Assembly (NCBI RefSeq): GCF_900115065.1
Contig: NZ_FOVE01000022.1
Location: 1-53,027, forward strand
Source of the DNA: Formivibrio citricus
Lineage (GTDB): Bacteria; Pseudomonadota; Gammaproteobacteria; Burkholderiales; Chitinibacteraceae
DNA: 53,027 bases
Reading direction: 5' to 3'
Shown one piece after another: positions 19,165-26,604 of this stretch (position 1 is the first letter of the stretch; every line of letters starts with the position of its first letter). Under the pieces are notes generated by a model. That model saw only the letters and a program-made list of their open reading frames with translations. It was not told the origin of the DNA and did no database searches. Both the position numbers and the translations under genes were made by a program.

Positions 19165-19979
19165 AAATTACCTTTATCGGCGGCGGCAACATGGCAAGCG
19201 CCATGATCGGCGGCATGGTGAAACGCGGTTTCACTGGACGGCAGATCCATGTGGTCGATCCCGATGCGACCCGCCGCACACACCTGGAAAACGAATTCGG
19301 CATCAGCACCGCCGAGCCGGGAGCTCCGCTTCCCGCCAGCGATGCCGTGATCTTCGCCGTCAAGCCGCAGCAGTTCCGTGCTGTTGCCGAAGCCGTCGCC
19401 CCGTCGTTGGGCAATGCGCTGGTCATTTCGGTTGCGGCGGGGATCCGCGCCGAAACGCTCGCGCAGTGGTTTGCTCCCCAGCCGCGCATCGTGCGCGTCA
19501 TGCCCAACACCCCGGCGCTGATCCAGTCCGGCATGTCCGGCGTTTACGCCGCCCCGGCTGTGACCGCCGACGATCGAGAATTGACCGAACGCATTCTCTC
19601 GGCCATCGGCGAATTCGTCTGGGTCGATGACGAAACCGACATGGACGGCATCACCGCGATTTCCGGCTCCGGCCCGGCCTATGTGTTCTATTTCATGGAA
19701 GCGCTGCAGGCTGCCGCACGCGCACAGGGGTTCAACCCGGAAACAGCCAAGAAGCTGGCTTACCAGACCTTTGCCGGCGCAGTGAAACTGGCTCAGGAAT
19801 CCGAGGACGACATCGCCACGCTGCGCGCCAAGGTCACCTCCAAGGGAGGGACAACCGAACGCGCCATCAACGCCTTCGAGAACAGCCAGTTGCGCGCCAC
19901 CATCATTGCCGCCGCAGCGGCTGCAGCCGCCCGCTCCAGGGAACTGGGCGAGGAATTCGGCCGAGACATGGAACCCTGA
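19161..19979 (+). CDS. proC: Pyrroline-5-carboxylate reductase
   Basis: ProC catalyses the last step of proline synthesis, reducing pyrroline-5-carboxylate with NAD(P)H. It has the N-terminal Rossmann motif FIGGGNMASAMIGG and the C-terminal P5CR signature region (AISGSGPAYVFYFMEAL, ...VTSKGGTTERAI). Length 272 residues is normal. It is translationally coupled to yggS; yggT follows after 16 nt. Confidence 0.96.
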   Translation: MKITFIGGGNMASAMIGGMVKRGFTGRQIHVVDPDATRRTHLENEFGISTAEPGAPLPASDAVIFAVKPQQFRAVAEAVAPSLGNALVISVAAGIRAETLAQWFAPQPRIVRVMPNTPALIQSGMSGVYAAPAVTADDRELTERILSAIGEFVWVDDETDMDGITAISGSGPAYVFYFMEALQAAARAQGFNPETAKKLAYQTFAGAVKLAQESEDDIATLRAKVTSKGGTTERAINAFENSQLRATIIAAAAAAAARSRELGEEFGRDMEP

Positions 19980-19995
19980 GCGGAGGGCCAATCAC

Positions 19996-20589
19996 ATGCT
20001 GACACTCCACAAGGCACTCAACTTCCTGATCCGCAACATCGCCGAGTTTTTCGTGCTGTTGCTGCTCGTCCGCTTCTACCTGCAGGCCGCGCGCGTTTCT
20101 TTCCGGCATCCGCTTGCGCACTTCGTGCTGGCGCTGACCAACTGGATCGTACTGCCCTTGCGTCGCATCATCCCGGCCGCAGGGCGTTTCGACACCACCA
20201 GCTTCGTGCTGGCGCTGGTTTGCGCCTTCCTGATGCACATCCTGTTGCTGCTGATCACACCCTGGCCGTTCATCCTGACCTCGCCCCTGTCGCTGGCAGC
20301 GCTCCTGCTGGCCGCGTTCGTCGAGCTGGTCAAGATGTCGCTCTACCTGCTGTTCGCCGCAATCATCGGCCAGGCGCTGATGTCCTGGCTTTCGCCCATC
20401 AACCCGCTGATGCCGATTCTCAATGCGCTGACCACGCCGTTCCTGCGCCCCCTGCGCCGTTTCATTCCACCCATCGGCGGTATCGACATCACCCCGCTGG
20501 TCGTGGTGCTCCTGATCCAGCTGGTGCTCAACGTACTGATCGGCCAGCTTGAGATCCTGATTTTGCAGCGTGTATTGATCGCCGCCTGA
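19996..20589 (+). CDS. yggT: YggT family integral membrane protein
   Basis: The 197-residue membrane protein has two YggT repeats, each ending in a Pro-Arg-Arg-Pro-type motif: PLRRIIPAAGRFDTT and PLRRFIPPIGGIDIT. Four or more hydrophobic spans are visible. The start at 19996 is preceded by GGAGGG. The family has been linked to osmotic tolerance and, in other lineages, to photosystem or division proteins; its role here is unknown. It overlaps the next gene by 1 nt (TGATG). Confidence 0.9.
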   Translation: MLTLHKALNFLIRNIAEFFVLLLLVRFYLQAARVSFRHPLAHFVLALTNWIVLPLRRIIPAAGRFDTTSFVLALVCAFLMHILLLLITPWPFILTSPLSLAALLLAAFVELVKMSLYLLFAAIIGQALMSWLSPINPLMPILNALTTPFLRPLRRFIPPIGGIDITPLVVVLLIQLVLNVLIGQLEILILQRVLIAA

Positions 20590-20873
20590 TGGACTGGTTC
20601 ACCCTCACCGCCGAGCGCATCACCCTGCACCTGCATGTGCAGCCCGGCGCCAAGAAAACCGAGGTCGCCGGCCTGCACGGCGATTGCCTGAAAATCAGGC
20701 TCGCCGCCCCGCCGGTCGACGGCAAGGCCAACGAGTGCCTGTTGCGCGCACTGGCGAACTGGTTCGATGTACCGTTGCGCCAGGTTTCGCTCAAGTCCGG
20801 CGAAACCTCGCGGCGCAAGGTCGTGGAAATCTGCGGAAGCCGGAAAAAACCGGAAGAACTGCTCAACGAATAA
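20589..20873 (+). CDS. yggU: DUF167 / YggU family protein
   Basis: The 94-residue protein matches the DUF167 pattern: LHVQPGAKKTEVAGLHGD, LKIRLAAPPVDGKANE, and VSLKSGETSRRKVV. The family is small, widespread and without an established function. It is the last gene of yggS-proC-yggT-yggU. Its 3' end overlaps the convergent fxsA gene by 11 nt. Confidence 0.92.
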   Translation: MDWFTLTAERITLHLHVQPGAKKTEVAGLHGDCLKIRLAAPPVDGKANECLLRALANWFDVPLRQVSLKSGETSRRKVVEICGSRKKPEELLNE

Positions 20874-21273
20874 GCTTGTCGTCGTCGCGTTGTGGCTCGA
20901 CGTGGTGGTATTCGCCTTCGATAACGCCGTCATCGACCGGCTTGGGCGGCTCGCTGCTGCCGCCCCACGGCAGCAGCAGGACAACGGCCATCACGTCGCT
21001 GAGCGGGCCGGGTATCATGAAGAACAGCGCGGCAAGGTAATAGCGCGCCACCCGGAACAGGGCTCGCGGCGTCAACGCGCCGTTGCGCAGGTCGCCGAAC
21101 AGCGCCAGCATGACCGCCAGCTTGTGGTGGCGCAACATCAGCGCGCCCAAGAGGAAAGCGGTCAGCAGCCAGCAGCCAGTCCAGAAACCGCCAATTTCGC
21201 CGGCCAGCCAGAAAATGGAAAAAATTTCGGCGACCGGATAACCCAGCACCAACAGCAAGAACAGGTATGGCAT
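20863..21273 (-). CDS. fxsA: FxsA family membrane protein
   Basis: The 136-residue protein has an N-terminal MPYLFLLLVLGYPVAEIFSI, further hydrophobic spans and the family-typical FMIPGPLSDVMAVVLLLP. FxsA overproduction suppresses F exclusion of phage T7 in E. coli; its natural role is unclear. The tail is polar. The start at 21273 is selected because the protein family begins MPYLF; its CAT complement overlaps the cutA ATG by 2 nt. The 3' end overlaps yggU. Confidence 0.88.
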   Translation of the reverse strand: MPYLFLLLVLGYPVAEIFSIFWLAGEIGGFWTGCWLLTAFLLGALMLRHHKLAVMLALFGDLRNGALTPRALFRVARYYLAALFFMIPGPLSDVMAVVLLLPWGGSSEPPKPVDDGVIEGEYHHVEPQRDDDKLIR

Positions 21274-21601
21274 GAAAAATTCCAGTGTATGGATCGTATT
21301 GTGCAACTGCCCGGACACCGCGACGGCCGACCGGCTGGCTGCCAGACTCATTGAAGCGCGACTCGCGGCCTGCGTCAATCGCCTTGCAGCGGTACAGTCG
21401 GTCTACCGCTGGGAAGGGAAAATCGAAACCGCCAGCGAAGTGCCCCTGCTGATCAAGACGACGCAGGAACGCTATCCGGCACTGGAAGCCTGGCTGGCTG
21501 CCGAGCATCCCTACGACGTGCCGGAAATCATCGCCCTGCCGCTCGCCGCCACCCTGCCCGCCTATCTGGACTGGGTCGTGCAGGAGACCTTGCCGGAATG
21601 A
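21272..21601 (+). CDS. cutA: Divalent-cation tolerance protein CutA
   Basis: CutA1 is a trimeric, ferredoxin-like protein associated with copper and other divalent-cation tolerance. The 109-residue sequence has the family hallmarks: ARLIEARLAACVNRL, SVYRWEGKIETASEVPLLIKT, and HPYDVPEIIALPL. An AGG lies about 8 nt before the ATG, inside the fxsA coding sequence on the other strand. It overlaps dsbD by 4 nt, an arrangement (cutA-dsbD) common in proteobacteria. Confidence 0.94.
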   Translation: MKNSSVWIVLCNCPDTATADRLAARLIEARLAACVNRLAAVQSVYRWEGKIETASEVPLLIKTTQERYPALEAWLAAEHPYDVPEIIALPLAATLPAYLDWVVQETLPE

Positions 21602-23193
21602 AATACGTTGCAGGTATTCGCCGACTGGGGCGCATATTTGGCTTTACCTTGGCCGGCCTCTGGCTGAGCCTGTCTGCCGCTGCATCGGCCCAGCCCACGC
21701 CACTTCCGCCCGAGCAGGCTTTCCGCGCCCGCCTGGTGCAAACCGGCGAGCGCACGCTGGAAGCACGTTTCGAGGTCGCGCCCGGTCACTACCTCTATCG
21801 GGACCGTTTCGCCTTCACACCAGCGGACCAATCCCTGCGGCTGCAAATCGACCGACCGCCGGGGCAGACAAAGAACGACCCGAGCTTCGGCCAAGTGGAA
21901 ACCTATCCGCACCCGGTCACGATCCTGCTGACCGCCAAGCGTCCGCTGCCGCAAGAGCTCTCCATCGCCCTCCAGTACCAGGGCTGCGCCGAAGCGGGAA
22001 TCTGCTACCCGGCGCAGACCGTCAGCCTGCGTCCGGGCGAATCCACGCCCGCCGGCCGGCCGGTCTCGCTACTGGATACGCTCGGCCCGCCCCCTGCAGG
22101 GGAAATGCCGCCGCCCCCTGCCCGCCACGGCTGGTTCGCCGGCAGCCTGCCGGCAACGCTGGGCATTTTCTTTGTTGCCGGGCTGGGACTCGCCTTCACC
22201 GCCTGCATGTACCCGCTGATCCCGATCGTTTCCGGCATCGTGCTGCGCGGCGCAAAACACGGGCAGCGGCGCGCACTGGGGCTGACGTTCGTCTACGTGC
22301 AGGGCATGGCGCTGACCTACACGGCCGGCGGCCTGCTGGCCGCAGCCAGCGGTGCGTTCCTGGCGGTCACGCTGCAACAACCGTGGGTCATCGCCGGTTT
22401 TTCGCTGTTTTTCGTCGCCATGGCACTGGCCATGTTCGGCATTTTCAGCCTGCAATTGCCAAACGCCTGGCAAAGCCGGATCAACAGCTGGGCCAACCGC
22501 CTGCCGGGCGGGCGCTTCGTTTCGGTTTTCGTCATGGGCACGCTGTCGGCCTTGATCGTCGGCCCCTGCATCGCACCGCCACTCGCCGCGGCGCTGGCCT
22601 ATCTGGGGCAAAGCGGCGACCTGCTGCTCGGCGGTTCGGCGCTCTATGCCCTGGCACTGGGGATGGGAACGCCGCTGATGATCATCGGCATCCTGGGGTC
22701 GGCGGCCCTGCCGCGGCTCTCTCACCGCAGGCTGCACGGCATCCGCATCGTTTTCGGCATGATCTTGCTGGGAATGGCTGCCTGGATTGCACGCCCGCTC
22801 TGGTTGCACCGAAGCCCGGTACCGGGACTGGATTTCCGCCCGGTCGCCAGCAGCGCCGAACTGGACCGCGCCCTGCAAAGCGCGCGCGGCAAGCCGGTGC
22901 TGCTGGATTTTTATGCGGATTGGTGCACAAGCTGCCTGGAATTCGAGAAAAACACGCTGACCGATCCCGGCATCCAGAAAAAGCTGGGCGGGTTTGTTTT
23001 GCTGCGCGCGGACATCACGGCCAACACACCGGAACACCGCGCCCTGCTGCGCCGCTTCGGCCTCTACGGCCCGCCGGCGCTACGGTTCTTCGACCGGGAC
23101 GGCAGGCCGTTCGGCGAAACAGTCATCGGCGCGCCAGACGTGACCGAGTTTGGCCGGCTCGTCGAGCAGGCAAAATTCCAAACCCTTCGTTGA
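21598..23193 (+). CDS. dsbD: Thiol:disulfide interchange protein DsbD
   Basis: DsbD moves electrons from cytoplasmic thioredoxin to periplasmic DsbC, DsbG and cytochrome c maturation. It has a signal peptide (cleavage near ASA-QP, residue ~31), a periplasmic alpha domain with GCAEAGICYPAQ, an eight-span membrane domain with reactive cysteines in TACMYPLIP and GPCIAPPLAA, and a C-terminal thioredoxin-like domain with WCTSC. Length is 531 residues, slightly short of E. coli (565). It is translationally coupled to cutA. The stop codon lies within a snap-back repeat. Confidence 0.95.
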   Translation: MKYVAGIRRLGRIFGFTLAGLWLSLSAAASAQPTPLPPEQAFRARLVQTGERTLEARFEVAPGHYLYRDRFAFTPADQSLRLQIDRPPGQTKNDPSFGQVETYPHPVTILLTAKRPLPQELSIALQYQGCAEAGICYPAQTVSLRPGESTPAGRPVSLLDTLGPPPAGEMPPPPARHGWFAGSLPATLGIFFVAGLGLAFTACMYPLIPIVSGIVLRGAKHGQRRALGLTFVYVQGMALTYTAGGLLAAASGAFLAVTLQQPWVIAGFSLFFVAMALAMFGIFSLQLPNAWQSRINSWANRLPGGRFVSVFVMGTLSALIVGPCIAPPLAAALAYLGQSGDLLLGGSALYALALGMGTPLMIIGILGSAALPRLSHRRLHGIRIVFGMILLGMAAWIARPLWLHRSPVPGLDFRPVASSAELDRALQSARGKPVLLDFYADWCTSCLEFEKNTLTDPGIQKKLGGFVLLRADITANTPEHRALLRRFGLYGPPALRFFDRDGRPFGETVIGAPDVTEFGRLVEQAKFQTLR

Positions 23194-23318
23194 ACCACAG
23201 AGGCCAGAAAAACACGCCGTTGCGCTTTGAGATCGCATCTCCAGACAGCGCACACAAGGAACTGTCTTGCCTTTCTATCTGGACTCTGTGGCTCTGTGAC
23301 TCTGTGGTGAATTCTTTC
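23190..23318. repeat. Snap-back repeat of the ACCACAGAG family
   Basis: The left arm TTGAACCACAGAGGCCAG (from 23190) and the right arm CTCTGTGACTCTGTGGTGAA (ending about 23314) are inverted copies flanking a ~90-nt spacer. The left arm overlaps the dsbD stop codon. The same family occurs at 37610-37724, and a half copy at 31020-31034. Such repeats are common in many bacterial genomes and often include direct CTCTGTG iterations as here. Confidence 0.75.
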
Positions 23319-23333
23319 GCCTGGAGGGATGGG

Positions 23334-23741
23334 TCAGTTCCCCAAGCCCTTGCCCGCATCCTTCTTGTTAATCAGCTCAATCTTGTAACCATCAGGGTCC
23401 TGCACGAAAGCGATCACGGTCGTGCCGCCCTTGACCGGACCGGGTTCGCGCGTCACCACCCCGCCCGCGGCCCGGATCGCATCGCAGGTCGCATAGATGT
23501 CTTCGGCTTCGATGGCGATATGGCCAAAGGCCGTGCCCGGCTCGTACTGTTCAACACCCCAGTTGTAGGTTAGTTCGATCACGGTGCTGTCCGTTTCCTC
23601 GCCGTAACCGACGAAGGCCAGCGAATACTTGTACTCGGGATTCTCGCTGGTACGCAGCAACTTCATGCCGAGTATGCGGGTGTAGAAATCGATCGAGCGC
23701 TGCAAGTCGCCGACTCGGAGCATGGTATGGAGAATGCGCAT
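23334..23741 (-). CDS. gloA: Lactoylglutathione lyase (glyoxalase I)
   Basis: GloA converts the methylglyoxal-glutathione hemithioacetal to S-lactoylglutathione. The 135-residue length equals E. coli GloA, and the four metal ligands are in register: His5, Glu56, His74, Glu122. The N-terminus [20 protein letters not shown] is canonical. It lies 30 nt downstream of the methyltransferase gene and may share its transcript. Confidence 0.95.
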   Translation of the reverse strand: MRILHTMLRVGDLQRSIDFYTRILGMKLLRTSENPEYKYSLAFVGYGEETDSTVIELTYNWGVEQYEPGTAFGHIAIEAEDIYATCDAIRAAGGVVTREPGPVKGGTTVIAFVQDPDGYKIELINKKDAGKGLGN

Positions 23742-23771
23742 TCTGTTTTATCCCTGTTGTTTCAAAAAGTT

Positions 23772-24464
23772 CTACTTGATGGCGTAAAAACCACCCTGCA
23801 AATAAGACAGCCAGAATTGCTCGGCCACGCCGAAACCGCACTCGGTCAAAAGAGCGAGGTGTTCGTCGCGCCGGATGGGGTGATAGCCCTTGTCGAATCG
23901 GCCGATGTGCGTCCGAACATCCTCCGGGCTGCGGCCTTGCGCCAGTTGCCAGGCGGCCCATCGCTGCAAGGCGATTTCGGTTCCCGCTTCGGTATCGGGA
24001 CGAATGTTTTCAATCGTGATGTACAGGCCACCTTCCGGCAGCAAATCGAAACACCGTTTTGTCGCCAGCCGGCGCTGGTCGCAGTCGAAATAATGATGCG
24101 AAAGGATGGCAGTGATGACCTCCGGCTTCGGGCGATCATCCAGCGAGAGATTCTCCGTCCCCTGCGCGCCCAACACGCTGACCCGGTCGTGCGGATACTG
24201 GCCCAGCCGGGAGCGGGCGCGAGCCAGCATGCCCTCGGACGGATCAGCCATCAGGAACAAGGTTGCCGGAAAATCCGGCAGGGCTTTTTCAACCAGGATG
24301 CCATCGCCGCACCCCGTATCGAGCCACGTCCTGGCTTGGGGCTTGATGGCTTTGACCACACCGATGACTTCGGCGTACAGCGCATCGTAATAAGGCAGGG
24401 TCGTTCGTATTGCCTGCGTGTATTGGCTGGCCTCGAACGGTGTCGAATTGTCAGGAGAGGCCAT
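23772..24464 (-). CDS. Class I SAM-dependent methyltransferase
   Basis: The 230-residue protein carries the SAM-binding motif I TWLDTGCGDG (residues 46-55), an acidic strand FLMADPS (motif II) and a motif-IV-like ITAILSHHYFD. The substrate is not evident. The start at 24464 (MASPDNSTPF) is chosen because the longer frame to 24692 overlaps the regulator gene in another frame. It follows the arsR-type gene by 14 nt, so it is probably under that regulator's control. Confidence 0.8.
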   Translation of the reverse strand: MASPDNSTPFEASQYTQAIRTTLPYYDALYAEVIGVVKAIKPQARTWLDTGCGDGILVEKALPDFPATLFLMADPSEGMLARARSRLGQYPHDRVSVLGAQGTENLSLDDRPKPEVITAILSHHYFDCDQRRLATKRCFDLLPEGGLYITIENIRPDTEAGTEIALQRWAAWQLAQGRSPEDVRTHIGRFDKGYHPIRRDEHLALLTECGFGVAEQFWLSYLQGGFYAIK

Positions 24465-24478
24465 ACTCGCCACCCGAC

Positions 24479-24793
24479 TCAGAAACCGGCAAACGAATCG
24501 CGTATGTGCGTCAGCACTTCCAGCATGCGCACGTCGGAAAGCCGGTAATAGATGCGATTGGCATCGCGGCGGGAGCGCAGAACGCCTTTCTCCCGCATCA
24601 ACGCCAGATGCTGCGATATGTTGGACTGGGTCGTCGAACCAACCCGCTCGAAGATATCCTGTACGCTGATCTCCCTCTCGCCCAGCACGCAAAGGATTTT
24701 CAGCCGCAAGGGATGCGACATCGCTTTCATGGCACGGGAGACTTCTTCAATCTGCATGTCGTCCATGAATTTGTTGCGTTCCTGCATATCCAC
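24479..24793 (-). CDS. ArsR/SmtB-type winged-helix regulator
   Basis: The 104-residue protein fits the ArsR fold: MSHPLRLKILCVLGE, ISVQDIFERV, recognition helix TTQSNISQHLALMREKGV and a wing RRDANRIYYRL. Only one cysteine (residue 35) is present, in place of the metal-binding Cys pair (ELCVCDL) of arsenic/cadmium sensors, so it probably senses something else. ATG alternatives exist at codons 1, 3 and 10. A 14-bp palindrome overlapping a putative -10 lies about 60 nt upstream. It heads the methyltransferase and gloA genes. Confidence 0.88.
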   Translation of the reverse strand: MDMQERNKFMDDMQIEEVSRAMKAMSHPLRLKILCVLGEREISVQDIFERVGSTTQSNISQHLALMREKGVLRSRRDANRIYYRLSDVRMLEVLTHIRDSFAGF

Positions 24794-24854
24794 CCTTTGT
24801 CATCCTGGATGCGTTGTTTCTGGAGTTGGCCAGCCCGCGTCCTGCCGGCAATAG

Positions 24855-24868
24855 GGTAGAATACTACC
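24855..24868 (-). promoter_or_regulatory. Putative operator and promoter of the arsR-type gene
   Basis: GGTAG-AATA-CTACC is a perfect 5-bp inverted repeat with a 4-nt centre. On the minus strand it overlaps TAGTAT, which lies 18 nt after TTGCGG, a plausible sigma70 promoter. Autorepression through this site is inference. Confidence 0.35.
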
Positions 24869-24892
24869 GGCGAACATTTTCTGACCGCAACC

Positions 24893-25055
24893 AGTAGTCA
24901 GTCACGCAGGTTTGCGTGGATGCCGAGGCAAGCATCCGCGCCCCAGTCGCGCGAAGCGAACCGCAGCCATAGCACGGCTATGGCGAGGATGAGCGACAAA
25001 GCGAATGGGGATGCGGGGCGTACCGAACATAGCAGAATCTGCGTGACTGACTACT
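24893..25055. repeat. 163-bp element with perfect 17-bp terminal inverted repeats
   Basis: AGTAGTCAGTCACGCAG (24893-24909) and CTGCGTGACTGACTACT (25039-25055) are exact inverted copies. The interior is GC-rich and contains the hairpin GCCATAGCACGGCTATGGC near 24970-24988. It carries no frame of its own. No obvious target-site duplication flanks it. It lies between the arsR-type gene and gpmI, ending 16 nt before the gpmI ATG. Confidence 0.8.
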
Positions 25056-25071
25056 AAATCCGGAAGTCCCG

Positions 25072-26604
25072 ATGAACACCACCGTAAAACCCGTACTGCT
25101 GCTTATTCTTGACGGCTACGGCCATCGCCCCGACACCAAGGACAACGCGATTGCCGCCGCCAGCAAACCCCATCTCGACCGCATTTTTGCCGAAAATCCG
25201 TGGACACTGATCAACGCTTCGGACAAATTCGTCGGCCTGCCGTCCGGGCAGTTCGGCAACTCCGAGGTCGGCCACCTCAACATCGGCGCAGGTCGTGTGG
25301 TGTTGCAGGACATCAGCCGCATCGACGTGGACGTTGCGGAAAAAACCATCGGGCAGAATCCGGTACTGAAAAACGCGATCGAAACCGCCATCCGGAACGA
25401 CACAACCCTGCACATCATGGGGCTGGTTTCCGATGGCGGCGTCCATAGCCATGAAAACCACATCCACGCCCTGATCGAAGCAGCGGCAGAAGCTGGCGCA
25501 CGCAAGATCGCCGTGCATGCCTTCCTAGACGGCCGCGATACGCCGCCGCGCAGCGCCGAAACCTATCTGGCCCGCCTGCAGGCCGTCTGCGACCGGACCG
25601 GCGCGCGAATTGCCACGGTGATCGGCCGCTACTGGGCCATGGACCGCGACAAGCGCTGGGAGCGGCTTGAGCCTGCCTACGCGGCCATCGTCGAAGGCCA
25701 TGGGTTGTTCTATGCCAACTCGGCAGAAGAAGCGCTCAAGGCCGCCTACGCCCGCGACGAGAACGACGAATTCGTCAAAGCCACGGTCATCTACAACCCG
25801 GCTCGCATGGAAGATGGCGATGCGGTCGTGTTCATGAACTTCCGCGCCGACCGCGCACGCCAGCTCACCACTGCACTCATTGATCCGGCTTTCGACGGCT
25901 TCAAGGCCCGCCAGCCCAGGCTCGGCTATTTCTGCTCCGTCACCAGTTACGGCGACCAGTACGACTGCCCGGTGGCCTACAGCAAAGAGAAGGTCAAGAA
26001 CGGTCTGGGCGAATACCTTGCCGCTCAGGGCCTGAAGCAACTGCGCATCGCCGAAACCGAAAAATACCCGCACGTTACGTTCTTCTTCTCCGGCGGCGAG
26101 GAAACGCCCGCGCCGGGAGAGGACCGCATCCTGATTCCCTCGCCCAAGGTCGCGACCTACGATCTGCAGCCGGAGATGTCGGCGCCGGAAGTTGCCACCC
26201 AGGTGGTTCAAGCCATCGAATCGAAACAATACGCGGCCATCATCTGCAACTTTGCCAACTGCGACATGGTAGGGCACACCGGCATCTTCGACGCCGCGGT
26301 CAAGGCCGTGGAAACGCTGGACGACTGCGTCGGCCGCTGCGTGACCGCGATGCAGGCCGCGGGCGGCGAGGTGCTGATCACCGCCGACCACGGCAACTGC
26401 GAACAGATGTTCGACCCCGTTTCCGGACAGGCGCACACCCAGCACACCACGGGGCTGGTCCCTTTCGTCTATATCGGACGCAAGGCCAGGCTGGCGCCGC
26501 AAGGCGAAGGCGCGCTCAAGGACATTGCCCCGTCGCTGCTCGCGATGATGGGGTTGCCCCAACCGGCGGAAATGACCGGAAAATCCCTGATCTCTTTCGA
26601 ATGA
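25072..26604 (+). CDS. gpmI: 2,3-bisphosphoglycerate-independent phosphoglycerate mutase
   Basis: This manganese-dependent enzyme interconverts 3- and 2-phosphoglycerate in glycolysis and gluconeogenesis. The 510-residue alkaline-phosphatase-fold protein has the metal/phosphoserine landmarks LILDGYGHRPD, GNSEVGHLNIG, HAFLDGRDTPP, MNFRADRAR and TADHGNCEQM. GGAAG lies 7 nt upstream of the ATG. It overlaps envC by 4 nt (ATGA); gpmI-envC-ctpA is a recurrent proteobacterial operon. Confidence 0.97.
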   Translation: MNTTVKPVLLLILDGYGHRPDTKDNAIAAASKPHLDRIFAENPWTLINASDKFVGLPSGQFGNSEVGHLNIGAGRVVLQDISRIDVDVAEKTIGQNPVLKNAIETAIRNDTTLHIMGLVSDGGVHSHENHIHALIEAAAEAGARKIAVHAFLDGRDTPPRSAETYLARLQAVCDRTGARIATVIGRYWAMDRDKRWERLEPAYAAIVEGHGLFYANSAEEALKAAYARDENDEFVKATVIYNPARMEDGDAVVFMNFRADRARQLTTALIDPAFDGFKARQPRLGYFCSVTSYGDQYDCPVAYSKEKVKNGLGEYLAAQGLKQLRIAETEKYPHVTFFFSGGEETPAPGEDRILIPSPKVATYDLQPEMSAPEVATQVVQAIESKQYAAIICNFANCDMVGHTGIFDAAVKAVETLDDCVGRCVTAMQAAGGEVLITADHGNCEQMFDPVSGQAHTQHTTGLVPFVYIGRKARLAPQGEGALKDIAPSLLAMMGLPQPAEMTGKSLISFE

